A DNA stretch of 38,251 nucleotides from RGIG1668 sp045124495 (lineage in GTDB: Bacteria; Bacillota; Clostridia; Lachnospirales; Lachnospiraceae). Location: positions 1 through 38,251 of the forward strand of contig JBGVLX010000071.1 of the NCBI GenBank assembly GCA_045124495.1, written 5' to 3'. A program made the position numbers and the translations under genes. Positions 8,985 to 16,731 of the stretch are shown here, piece by piece; positions within the stretch are counted from its first letter, which is position 1; each line of letters opens with the position of its first letter. Below the pieces are notes generated by a model. It was not told the origin of the DNA, ran no database searches, and worked only from the letters and a program-made list of their open reading frames with translations.

Positions 8985-9461
8985 CTACTCTTCCCCATCA
9001 GAGGCTTCCACATCAACCAAACCATTCTTTGCCAAATCTTTATATAAAATACCATCCAAATGATCTAATTCATGGCAGATGGCTCTTGCTAATAATTCTT
9101 CCCCTTCTACCGTAATTTCTTCCATATCCTCATTGAATGCCTTACATACCACATGATTTGGCCTTGTAACTTCACCTGCTTTTCCAGGCAAACTTAGGCA
9201 CCCCTCCATGCCGGTTTGTTCGCCACTTTTTTCTACAATTTCCGGATTAATCAATACGATAGGTCCTTCTCCTACATCAATTACTACCAGTCTTTTTAAT
9301 ATTCCAACCTGAGGTGCCGCAAGCCCCACACCCTCCGCTTCATACATGGTTTCTAACATATCGTCAATCAATTCCTGAATCTTTGGTGTCATTTCTGTAA
9401 TTGGTCTGCATTTCTTTCTTAAAATATCGTCTCCATCTATTCTAATATTACGTAATGCCAT
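8985..9461 (-). CDS. def: Peptide deformylase
   Basis: Removes the formyl group from the N-terminal Met of new proteins. The three metal-site motifs are all visible in the 158-aa protein: GVGLAAPQ (44-51), EGCLS (86-90, metal-binding Cys-88) and HELDH (130-134). A GGAGG with 8-nt spacing precedes ATG 9461. The gene is 12 nt downstream of priA and directly upstream of fmt. Confidence 0.96.
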   Translation of the reverse strand: MALRNIRIDGDDILRKKCRPITEMTPKIQELIDDMLETMYEAEGVGLAAPQVGILKRLVVIDVGEGPIVLINPEIVEKSGEQTGMEGCLSLPGKAGEVTRPNHVVCKAFNEDMEEITVEGEELLARAICHELDHLDGILYKDLAKNGLVDVEASDGEE

Positions 9462-9473
9462 TTTCTTATCCTC

Positions 9474-11711
9474 CTAATATGTGTGCATTGGATTAAAATC
9501 AAAAAAAACATAAATATCCTTTTTTGATACATTTTCCTTGATTTTTTTTTCTAAATCATCTTTTACCCGGACTAAAATCTCATAATCCACGTGTTTTATA
9601 TATATTACATAGCGAAAAATATCGCTAATTTTTAATACCCCCGCCTTATTGGGTCCTAAAACCTGCAATTCCTTTACTTTCCCGAACTGATTTTTTATTT
9701 CCGTTGCTAGTTCAGCTGAAAACTCACTAACAGATGATTCCTCTTTTCCGGTAACCAGAATAACCAACATCTGATAGACCGGTGGATATTTTAATAATTG
9801 TCTGTAAGTATATTCCATTTCATAAAATCCATTATAATCCTGTTTTGCTGCCGCCAATATACTATAATGTTCCGGCTGATAAGTCTGAATTACAACGTGT
9901 CCTTTTTCCTCTCCCCTTCCTGCTCTTCCTGCAGCCTGGGTCAACAAAGAAAATGTCACTTCATTACTACGGTAATCATGTGATGCCAGAGTTAAATCAG
10001 CAGCAATCACTCCAACTAAGGTAACATTTGGAAAATCATGTCCCTTTACTATCATCTGTGTTCCTAATAAAATATCTGCCTTCCCTTGGGAAAATTTCTG
10101 TAAAATTTCCTGATGTGAGTTTTTCCCTTTCGTAGTATCAAAATCCATACGCAATACCCTTGCACCTGGAAATTCCCGATAAATCATCTCTTCTACTTTC
10201 TGGGTTCCAATACCAAAGGTTCCGATATAGGCGGAACCACAATTAGGACACTTTTTATGATAAGGCTGCCAGAATCCACAGTAATGACAATGCAGGTTTC
10301 CGTCTTTATGATACGTGAGTGAAATGTCACAATGAGGACATTTTATCACATGTCCACAGCTCCTACAAGATACAAACCCCGCATAACCCCTCCGGTTTAA
10401 AAACAACATCATTTGTTTTTTTGCAGCAAGACACTCCTGCATCCGTTCTTTTAACTCCCGGCTAAAAATGGAACGGTTACCAGCCCTCAATTCTTCCCTT
10501 AAATCCACCACAGAAACCTCAGCCAGCTCTCCTTTTGTAGCTCTTTTGCTTAAAGTCAGAAGCTTATATTCCCCTAATTTTGCCTTAGTAAAGCTTTCAA
10601 TGGCCGGAGTAGCAGAACCTAAAACCACACTGGCTCCACAAATTCTAGCTCTTTCAATGGCAACCTCCCTGGAATGATATTTGGGAGGATTATCACTTTT
10701 ATAACTATTTTCATGCTCTTCATCTATTATGATAACCCCAAGATTGTTAAAAGGGGCAAATAATGCAGAACGAGGACCAATTACCACATCCACCTCACCC
10801 TGTCTTGCTCTTTCAAACTGGTCGAATTTTTCACCTTTCGATAATTTCGAGTGAATAATCGTAACCCGTTCTCCAAATCGTTTTTGAAACCGACTGATAT
10901 TCTGAAAAGTAAGAGATATTTCAGGAATCAATAAAATTGCCTGTCTTCCACTTTTTACCACTTCCTCAATCATGGCCATGTATACCTGAGTTTTTCCACT
11001 TCCTGTAATTCCATACAACAAATAGGTATGATATCTATGTTCCTTAAAATCTTCCCTAAACACATTGAAGGCACTTTGTTGTTCTTCATTTAAAGAAACG
11101 GTCTCCAATTCTTCTTTTTTTAACATAACAGGATTTCGGTATTGCTTTTTCGTACTAATTTTAAGAATTCCTTCTTTTTCAAGATTTTTTAAAATGGTAT
11201 CTGAAATTCCTTCTCTTTGTGCCCCCTCTTTTGTCAATGAGTCCTGCTCCATTAGTAGTTCTAAAACCTTTCCTCTGGTTTTAAATTTTACAGTTTTATC
11301 ATAAGCAGCCTTTTTTCTGTCTGCCTCTTCCTTGGTAATAGCGAGGGTGTATATTTTCTGTTCCTTATCCTTTACTTTATCCGGAATCATAACTACAGTT
11401 TTTAAAGCATTTATCATAGTAGAGCCATATTGTCGTTTCAAAAAGTCTGCCAACTGAATCATTTCACCTTCGATTGGCACGCTTTTTGACACGACACCAA
11501 TAAGAGACTTTATCTTTGCAATATCATAATCAGGAGTACTCTTAAGTTCTATTACATAGCCTTTTCTCTGATGATTTCCAGCACCAAACGGAACCAAAAC
11601 CTGTACTCCTATTTTTATTTCATCACACAAAAACAGGGGTACCTCATATTGAAATACCCTGTCAATTGCTTCATGTGATATATCGATGATAACGTCGGCA
11701 TACAGCTTCAT
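9474..11711 (-). CDS. priA: Primosomal replication restart helicase PriA
   Basis: A 3'-5' helicase that reloads the replisome at stalled forks. The 745-aa protein has an N-terminal 3'-DNA-binding domain, Walker A GITGSGKT (234-241), Walker B DEEH (330-333), and a zinc-binding insert with CRSCG, CPHC, CHYC and CPNCG pairs (about 450-495). Helicase motifs V and VI follow, with QAAGRAGR near residue 590. The ribosome binding site is weak. In Bacillus, coaBC normally separates rpoZ and priA; here only 18 nt separate them. Confidence 0.96.
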   Translation of the reverse strand: MKLYADVIIDISHEAIDRVFQYEVPLFLCDEIKIGVQVLVPFGAGNHQRKGYVIELKSTPDYDIAKIKSLIGVVSKSVPIEGEMIQLADFLKRQYGSTMINALKTVVMIPDKVKDKEQKIYTLAITKEEADRKKAAYDKTVKFKTRGKVLELLMEQDSLTKEGAQREGISDTILKNLEKEGILKISTKKQYRNPVMLKKEELETVSLNEEQQSAFNVFREDFKEHRYHTYLLYGITGSGKTQVYMAMIEEVVKSGRQAILLIPEISLTFQNISRFQKRFGERVTIIHSKLSKGEKFDQFERARQGEVDVVIGPRSALFAPFNNLGVIIIDEEHENSYKSDNPPKYHSREVAIERARICGASVVLGSATPAIESFTKAKLGEYKLLTLSKRATKGELAEVSVVDLREELRAGNRSIFSRELKERMQECLAAKKQMMLFLNRRGYAGFVSCRSCGHVIKCPHCDISLTYHKDGNLHCHYCGFWQPYHKKCPNCGSAYIGTFGIGTQKVEEMIYREFPGARVLRMDFDTTKGKNSHQEILQKFSQGKADILLGTQMIVKGHDFPNVTLVGVIAADLTLASHDYRSNEVTFSLLTQAAGRAGRGEEKGHVVIQTYQPEHYSILAAAKQDYNGFYEMEYTYRQLLKYPPVYQMLVILVTGKEESSVSEFSAELATEIKNQFGKVKELQVLGPNKAGVLKISDIFRYVIYIKHVDYEILVRVKDDLEKKIKENVSKKDIYVFFDFNPMHTY

Positions 11712-11729
11712 GTAATCAAACTCGCTCTC

Positions 11730-11972
11730 TTACTTATCCTGTTCTTCTTCAGATACAATTTTTACCTTAGATTTATATAGTTCCTCTACTGCAATAGAAA
11801 GAGGTTTCTGACCATAATCTCTTACCAATGGTTCCTCTCCCGCAATCAGCTGTCTCGCTCTCTTTGAAGTAGCTATTACAATGGAATAACGACTTTGAAC
11901 TACTGGTTGTTCTCCTGGTTCTACCTCACTATTTACTACGTCCATTAAATCTGTGTAAGATGGGTGTAACAT
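11730..11972 (-). CDS. rpoZ: RNA polymerase omega subunit
   Basis: A small subunit that helps assemble RNA polymerase. The 80-aa protein contains the omega core: SRYSIVIATSKRARQL followed by KPLSIAVEEL. It starts 3 nt after the gmk stop, in the conserved gmk-rpoZ order. The C-terminus ends in an acidic EEEQDK tail, as is common in clostridial omegas. Confidence 0.94.
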   Translation of the reverse strand: MLHPSYTDLMDVVNSEVEPGEQPVVQSRYSIVIATSKRARQLIAGEEPLVRDYGQKPLSIAVEELYKSKVKIVSEEEQDK

Positions 11973-11975
11973 ATC

Positions 11976-12602
11976 TTATTCTCCTTTCTTAAATAAAACC
12001 AATTCTTTTTTAATTTGTTCCATAAATCCTAATTTATTATCTGTTTTGCTGTGTTCTCCAACAATAATGGAATGTACATCCTGTACACATTGTTCTAATT
12101 CATCGTTTATTACAATGTATTCATAATTATCCATACTTTCAGATTCGTCTACAGCACGACACAGTCTTTTTTGAATCGTTGCCATATCTTCTGTTCCTCT
12201 TCCTACCAGGCGGTTTTTCAACTCTGTGGCACTTGGAGGTGCAATAAATAACAACACTGCATTTGGGTACTGTTCTTTTACCGCCAATGCACCTTGTACC
12301 TCAATTTCCAAAATCACGTCTTTTCCGGCTTCCATTTCTTTCTCTACGAATTTCCTTGGAGTTCCATAATAATTATCAACATATTGCGCCCATTCAATAA
12401 AACCATTATAGTCAATCAGGTTTCTGAATTCATCCACTGTCTTAAAATAATACTCTCTTCCATCCACCTCTCCTTCTCTTGGAGCACGGGTCGTAGCCGA
12501 AATCGATAAACTATAGCCGTATTTTTCTACCAACTGTTTTACTATAGTGCCTTTGCCTGAACCGGAAAAACCGGAAATAACAACCAATAATCCTTTTTCC
12601 AT
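11976..12602 (-). CDS. gmk: Guanylate kinase
   Basis: Phosphorylates GMP to GDP. The mature start is MEKGLLVVISG at ATG 12602, preceded by GGAGG with 6-nt spacing; an upstream in-frame ATG at 12641 has no such site and would add a non-homologous 13-residue leader. The 208-aa protein has the P-loop SGFSGSGKGT, the GMP-binding STTRAPREGE segment and the EIEVQGA motif. It lies between remA and rpoZ, a conserved trio in Firmicutes. Confidence 0.95.
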   Translation of the reverse strand: MEKGLLVVISGFSGSGKGTIVKQLVEKYGYSLSISATTRAPREGEVDGREYYFKTVDEFRNLIDYNGFIEWAQYVDNYYGTPRKFVEKEMEAGKDVILEIEVQGALAVKEQYPNAVLLFIAPPSATELKNRLVGRGTEDMATIQKRLCRAVDESESMDNYEYIVINDELEQCVQDVHSIIVGEHSKTDNKLGFMEQIKKELVLFKKGE

Positions 12603-12702
12603 ATTAATCCTCCATTTCGAGAACCTGCTGTAAAATCTCACACAGCTTACGTAAACTGTTACTATTCACTCATGAACTATAACAATAAACTTTTTAAAGA
12701 TT

Positions 12703-12957
12703 TTACGATAGTCCACTTTTATTATGTTCAAAACGACTTTGTAATGTTTCTGGCAGTAATGCAGAAAGTACAATATGATCGCTTTCTGTTACAATTACCG
12801 ATTTTGTTTTTTTTCCATGGGTAGCATCAATAATTCTCTCCTGCTCTTTTGCAGTCTGTATCATTCTTTTTACCGGAGCCGCGTCATTGGATACCACCGC
12901 TACCACTTTTTCAGCATTCACAAAATTTCCATAACCAATGCTTATCATTTGTGTCAT
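12703..12957 (-). CDS. remA: DUF370-family regulator RemA-like
   Basis: The 84-aa protein matches the RemA/DUF370 family: ISIGYGNFV near the N-terminus, the APVKRMI segment, and a GKKTKSVIV then SDHIVLSA core. In B. subtilis RemA is an oligomeric DNA-binding activator of biofilm matrix genes. Position between yicC and gmk is the conserved one. It starts 11 nt after yicC with a GGGGG-type ribosome binding site. Its target genes in this organism are unknown. Confidence 0.92.
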   Translation of the reverse strand: MTQMISIGYGNFVNAEKVVAVVSNDAAPVKRMIQTAKEQERIIDATHGKKTKSVIVTESDHIVLSALLPETLQSRFEHNKSGLS

Positions 12958-12968
12958 GCCACGTCCCC

Positions 12969-13847
12969 CTATTCAATATTTTGAATTTGTTCCCTTACTT
13001 TTTCAATATCTGTTTTTAAATCAATGGCTTTATTTACAATGCTGATATCATTCATCTTTGATAAAATCGTATTCGCCTCACGGTTCATTTCCTGGGCGAT
13101 AAAATCAAGTTTTCTTCCTACAAAACCACCCTCATTTAATAACTGAACCATATTGGTAATATGACTTTTAAGTCGCACCGTTTCCTCGTCAACACAAATT
13201 TTATCTGCGAAAAGAACCACCTCTGTCATAATTCTGCTATCATCAAAATTTGAATTTCCTAGCAATTCTTTTACTTTCGACTCTAATTTTTCCCTATAAG
13301 CCCGAATTAATTCCGGCGAACGTTCTTCAATATAACTTACACCCTCAAGCATTCCCTCTAATTTTTTTAAAAGATCCTGTTTTAAATGTTCCCCTTCTTT
13401 TTCCCTGGTGATGATAAAATCATCTATTGCGAGCCGGAACGCTTCTTCTAATTGCTTTTGAATTTCCTCTTCATCCGTAGTACTATCTTCTAAAACAAAA
13501 ACATCTGGCATCTTTGCTAAGTCAGATATCTTTACTTTATGATCCAGTTGGAATGTATCTCCCATTTTTTTGAAATACTTCACATATTCTGCTGCCAATT
13601 CTTCATTGTATTTTAAAGATATATTCTGTTCCGTATCATCTTCACAAGTAACAAAAATATCAACCTTCCCTCTTTGCACCTGCTGCTTTAACTGATTTCT
13701 CAAAAAAGACTCAAAGATGCTTAATTTTTTAGGCATCTTAATATTAATATCACTATATCTGTGATTTACAGCCTTCATCTCAATTATAATTTTTCTTTTT
13801 TCTGTTGCGACTTCGCTTCGACCAAATCCAGTCATACTTCGAATCAC
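12969..13847 (-). CDS. yicC: YicC/YloC-family endoribonuclease
   Basis: The 292-aa protein starts MIRSMTGFGRSEV, the family hallmark, and has the second hallmark VRLKSHI...LNEGGFVGRKLDFIAQEMNRE in the C-terminal part. YicC-family proteins have been shown to be endoribonucleases in E. coli and B. subtilis. It is the first gene of the long remA-gmk-rpoZ-priA operon, with its own promoter at 13890-13919. It is complete and of normal length. Confidence 0.92.
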   Translation of the reverse strand: MIRSMTGFGRSEVATEKRKIIIEMKAVNHRYSDINIKMPKKLSIFESFLRNQLKQQVQRGKVDIFVTCEDDTEQNISLKYNEELAAEYVKYFKKMGDTFQLDHKVKISDLAKMPDVFVLEDSTTDEEEIQKQLEEAFRLAIDDFIITREKEGEHLKQDLLKKLEGMLEGVSYIEERSPELIRAYREKLESKVKELLGNSNFDDSRIMTEVVLFADKICVDEETVRLKSHITNMVQLLNEGGFVGRKLDFIAQEMNREANTILSKMNDISIVNKAIDLKTDIEKVREQIQNIE

Positions 13848-13889
13848 ATTATCACCTACTGTTCAAAAAAATTTTTCACAATCTAAAAT

Positions 13890-13919
13890 ATTATAATACT
13901 TTTACTCAACACTCGTCAA
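13890..13919 (-). promoter_or_regulatory. SigmaA-type promoter of the yicC superoperon
   Basis: On the minus strand TTGACG (13914-13919) and TATAAT (13890-13895) are separated by 18 nt. The -35 box overlaps the stop codon of the DUF1294 gene. The expected start lies about 35 nt before the yicC ATG. It is the only strong promoter seen upstream of the long housekeeping operon. Confidence 0.75.
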
Positions 13920-14188
13920 GTCATAGTTTTCCAAAGCAGACATACAAAAAAACACTGCAGCATAAATATCAATGGAAGTCCATATACAAATTTTTTATGT
14001 TTGGTTTTATGGTGGAACACTTTCATTCCTGCCATTGCACCGATACTTCCTCCAATCACGCCAATCAATACCAAAGTCCTTTCTGCTATCCGGTACTTTC
14101 CATCTATCGCTTTTTTCTTATCCATTCCGTACATCAAAAATGCAATGAAGTTTACCAGAATAAAATAAATTATGATATATTTTAACAT
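13916..14188 (-). CDS. DUF1294 small membrane protein
   Basis: A 90-aa protein with predicted membrane segments at both ends (about 4-22 and 70-86) and a weaker one around residues 38-56. The central MDKKKAIDGKYRIAERTLV then GGSIGAMAGM is the DUF1294 (YsdA-like) signature. The function of the family is unknown. It stands between a terminator (14241-14270) and the yicC promoter, so it is probably a single-gene unit; its own promoter is not obvious. The ribosome binding site AAAGGA is some distance upstream of ATG 14188. Confidence 0.88.
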   Translation of the reverse strand: MLKYIIIYFILVNFIAFLMYGMDKKKAIDGKYRIAERTLVLIGVIGGSIGAMAGMKVFHHKTKHKKFVYGLPLIFMLQCFFVCLLWKTMT

Positions 14189-14240
14189 TTTCTTTTATTC
14201 TTTCCTTTATTTTAATATTACCTCAATTCTTAGATAAATA

Positions 14241-14270
14241 AAAAAGCCTGCAAAAAACAGGCCTTTTTAT
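14241..14270 (-). terminator. Rho-independent terminator after the PocR-domain gene
   Basis: A stem of GCCTG/CAGGC (14246-14250 with 14258-14262) is extended by flanking AAAAA/TTTTT pairs. A poly-T tract is available on both strands, so it could act in both directions. It begins 9 nt past the stop of the 14279-15022 gene. Confidence 0.85.
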
Positions 14271-14278
14271 TTCTCTCA

Positions 14279-15022
14279 TTATTCTGCTGACATCTTATTA
14301 ATAACAACAGTTAATTCATCAAGACTCTTCTTAATAGACTTATTATTTTCTCCGGATAAAACAGCAAGTTTTCCTACTTCACTAGCAACAACTGCAAATC
14401 CTTTACCAAATTCTCCAGCTCTGGCAGCCTCAATAGAAGCGTTTAATGCAAGCATCTTCTGCTTTGCTTCTATTTTATTTAATTCCGCAGATTTCTTATT
14501 AATCTCCTGAATCAGTTTTCCTGCAACTACAGTTTCTGCTTTTAATGCAGATAATTCTTTTTCATTCACATATTTGTTACTAACCATGGAATTAACCATA
14601 TGTTCTAACATCTTCACGGCGGAATTGATTACTTTTTCTGAACGAACAGGAACCTTTCTTAGTGCCTGAAGATAAGATTCTTCATCCACTGATAATTCTC
14701 TGGCCATTGCCCTGAACTTATCTTCATCCGGTTCAGCAGTAAGAACCTGTCCACCAATAATTTTACCTATTTTCTTATCTGCAACTTTTACATCAATCGA
14801 AAATTCCATAAGACCAGACTGTCCACGATAAACCCCACTGCCTTCCTTATCACTTTCTTTTGAACTCTTAGCATACTTGTTATAAAACTCAGTAAAATTA
14901 CTTGGTTTGGTAATATACTCACCATCTTCTCCAACCATCACCGCAGCTAATCCCGTAGCTTCCGCAAACTCGTCCTGAATATCCTGCATTACAGCAACAT
15001 CTACAAATTCTTCTATATTCAT
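14279..15022 (-). CDS. Soluble PocR-domain mini methyl-accepting protein
   Basis: The 247-aa protein has an N-terminal PocR-like sensory domain (about 5-145: GQSGLMEFSIDVKV then KIGKIIGGQVL) and a short chemoreceptor signalling tip (about 184-222: MLALNASIEAARAGEFGKGF). There is no transmembrane segment, HAMP domain or long coiled coil. PocR domains usually carry conserved cysteines (C..C and CHAGL); here the matching positions read AKSSKESD and RGQSGL and the protein has no cysteine. It is flanked by its own promoter and terminator. It may signal to CheA/CheW or act as a simple sensor or adaptor; no chemotaxis gene lies nearby. Confidence 0.85.
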   Translation of the reverse strand: MNIEEFVDVAVMQDIQDEFAEATGLAAVMVGEDGEYITKPSNFTEFYNKYAKSSKESDKEGSGVYRGQSGLMEFSIDVKVADKKIGKIIGGQVLTAEPDEDKFRAMARELSVDEESYLQALRKVPVRSEKVINSAVKMLEHMVNSMVSNKYVNEKELSALKAETVVAGKLIQEINKKSAELNKIEAKQKMLALNASIEAARAGEFGKGFAVVASEVGKLAVLSGENNKSIKKSLDELTVVINKMSAE

Positions 15023-15067
15023 CCTTCATCCTCCTAGTACATATTTCTCATAACATCTAGTGTTTAC

Positions 15068-15096
15068 ATTATAACACAACAGTTGCTTTTTTTCCA
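15068..15096 (-). promoter_or_regulatory. Promoter of the PocR-domain gene
   Basis: Minus-strand TATAAT at 15068-15073 is preceded by TGGAAA (15091-15096) at 17-nt spacing. The -35 is weak (4 of 6 matches) and the -10 is perfect. The predicted start is about 40 nt before the start codon. This makes the gene independent of sigF. Confidence 0.6.
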
Positions 15097-15147
15097 TCCT
15101 TTTTTATAAATTTCACTTTATTTTCGCAAAAAAATCTTATTTTTTGA

Positions 15148-15867
15148 TTATTTTGTCCAATAGTTTCTTAAGGAAGCAAGTATTTTCTTCTCCAATCTGC
15201 TAACTTGGACCTGGGATATTCCGAATTTTTCAGCAATTTGTGCCTGGGTTTTTTCTTCAAAATAGCGAAGCCTGATTAATTCCTGTTCTCTGTCTTCTAA
15301 TAGGTTAATACCTTCCATTAAAGCAACCTTCTCAATCAGCTTCTCACTTTCATCTTCTTCACTTTTTATTTTATCAATCAAATAAACATCACTTCCATCC
15401 GATTGATAAATCGTTTGATATATTGATTCTAATTCCATTCCTGATTCCATTGCCAAAGCTACTTCTTCCGGCTCCATTTTCATCCTTTTTGCAATTTCAT
15501 CTAACGTAGGTTCTCGATCCAACTCATTCTGCAGCGTTGTAATTTCCTGTTTAATCTTATAATTTGCTTCTTTTAAAGTCCTGCTTACTTTTATCATACC
15601 ATCATCCCTTAAAAACCGCCTTAATTCCCCCATAATCATAGGTACTGCGTAAGTGGAAAACTTTACATTATATGAAAAATCAAATTTATCAATACTTTTT
15701 AACAACCCAATACATCCTATCTGAAACAAATCCTCCGGTTCTTGTCCTCTTGAGAAAAAACGCTTTACCACACTCCATACTAATCCTTCATTTTCTTTCA
15801 CCAATTGTGCTTTCGCTTCTTCGTCTCCTCCTTTGACTCGTTGAATTAACATAAGAGTTGAATCCAT
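15148..15867 (-). CDS. sigF: Forespore sigma factor SigF
   Basis: An early forespore-specific RNA polymerase sigma factor. The 239-aa protein has region 2 (EPEDLFQIGCIGLLKSIDKFD, about 42-62, with KFSTYAVPMIMGELRR), region 3 (EPTLDEIAKRM) and region 4 (EDREQELIRLRYFEEKTQAQ, then the helix-turn-helix IAEKFGISQVQVSRLEKK). Its place as third gene after spoIIAA and spoIIAB identifies it as SigF rather than SigG. The start used has AGGGG directly adjacent to the ATG, so an internal ATG at codon 6 (15852) is an alternative. Confidence 0.95.
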   Translation of the reverse strand: MDSTLMLIQRVKGGDEEAKAQLVKENEGLVWSVVKRFFSRGQEPEDLFQIGCIGLLKSIDKFDFSYNVKFSTYAVPMIMGELRRFLRDDGMIKVSRTLKEANYKIKQEITTLQNELDREPTLDEIAKRMKMEPEEVALAMESGMELESIYQTIYQSDGSDVYLIDKIKSEEDESEKLIEKVALMEGINLLEDREQELIRLRYFEEKTQAQIAEKFGISQVQVSRLEKKILASLRNYWTK

Positions 15868-15870
15868 CCC

Positions 15871-16314
15871 CTAAAATTCTGTTTCCTTTCCAATTTCTTT
15901 TTCCATCTTCACGACAGTTCCTTTTCCCGGTTGGGATTCCACGTGCAAACGATCCATAAAGGCTTCCATAAAGGAAAAACCCATCCCAGAACGTTCCTCT
16001 TTCAGTCCTGTTGTAAACATCGGCTGCATCGCTTCTTCCACATTTTCAATTCCTTTTCCATAATCAGTAATACGAAGAAAAACCTTTTTTTCTATAATAT
16101 TTGCTTCCATTTCAATTGCTTTTATTTCATTTTCATATCCATGTATGATACAATTTGTTACTGCTTCTGACACTGCCGTTTTTATATCAGACATTTCTTC
16201 CATTGTCGGATTCAGTCTGGCAATAAACGCAGCAACAACAATTCTTGCAAATTTCTCATTTTCAGAAATACTATCAAATGTTATTTTCATGTGATTATCA
16301 TATTCTCTTACCAT
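15871..16314 (-). CDS. spoIIAB: Anti-sigma F factor / protein kinase
   Basis: A GHKL-type ATPase that holds SigF inactive and phosphorylates SpoIIAA. The 147-aa protein shows the N box EAVTNCIIHGYEN, the G1 box DYGKGIEN, and the G2-like GMGFSFME. It starts at ATG 16314 with AAAGG at 9-nt spacing; a later ATG (codon 9) has no ribosome binding site. It lies between spoIIAA and sigF, spaced 13 nt and 3 nt. Confidence 0.95.
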   Translation of the reverse strand: MVREYDNHMKITFDSISENEKFARIVVAAFIARLNPTMEEMSDIKTAVSEAVTNCIIHGYENEIKAIEMEANIIEKKVFLRITDYGKGIENVEEAMQPMFTTGLKEERSGMGFSFMEAFMDRLHVESQPGKGTVVKMEKEIGKETEF

Positions 16315-16327
16315 TTCTTTTTCCTTT

Positions 16328-16660
16328 CTATCTGCTTAAATCTTCTAGTGCTTCTTCCAATGTTTCATATTGTTTTACAATACGATATATACCGGAAAGC
16401 ATTAATATTCTTGATATTTCTTCACGAACTCCTGTAACAAATACTTTCCCCCCAATCAGATTCACCTGACGATAACGCCCCATAAGCATACCAATTCCGG
16501 ATGAATCCATAAATTCTGTTGCTTTAAAATCAAAAACAACATAACGGATGGTGGCTTTTTGAAAAATATGTAAAGTTTCTTTTTTTATTTCTTCTGCCTT
16601 GTGATGATCCAATTCTTTCGGAACATAAATAATTAAAATATTTCCATTCTGCTGATACAT
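16328..16660 (-). CDS. spoIIAA: Anti-anti-sigma F factor
   Basis: A STAS-domain protein that, when unphosphorylated, frees SigF from SpoIIAB. The 110-aa protein starts MYQQNGNILIIYVP at ATG 16660, with AAAGGA about 8 nt upstream; a longer in-frame reading from 16756 would run through the stop region of the upstream gene and a hairpin. The phosphorylation loop is FMDSSGIGMLMGR, with Ser-53 as the expected target by comparison with B. subtilis. It is the first gene of the spoIIA operon. Confidence 0.94.
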   Translation of the reverse strand: MYQQNGNILIIYVPKELDHHKAEEIKKETLHIFQKATIRYVVFDFKATEFMDSSGIGMLMGRYRQVNLIGGKVFVTGVREEISRILMLSGIYRIVKQYETLEEALEDLSR

Positions 16661-16680
16661 ATTTTTTTCCTTTCTAAGCA

Positions 16681-16716
16681 AAAAAGAGAAACCATGTTTC
16701 CCATGATTTCTCTTTT
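16681..16716 (-). terminator. Hairpin terminator after the TPR gene, inside the spoIIA upstream region
   Basis: An 11-bp stem with one mismatch (GAGAAATCATG on the minus strand pairing with CATGGTTTCTC) is followed by a T-run. It starts 15 nt past the stop of the zinc-ribbon/TPR gene and ends 20 nt before the spoIIAA start codon. Confidence 0.75.
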
Positions 16717-16731
16717 GTAGTATCAAATCCT
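16706..16731 (-). promoter_or_regulatory. Candidate SigH-type promoter of spoIIA
   Basis: Minus-strand AGGATTT (16725-16731) and AGAGAAAT (16706-16713) are 11 nt apart. This resembles the SigH consensus (AGGAwWW, then RnnGAAT) except for one base in the -10. SigH transcribes spoIIA in B. subtilis. The -35 overlaps the stop codon of the TPR gene and the -10 overlaps the upstream arm of the terminator. Confidence 0.5.
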
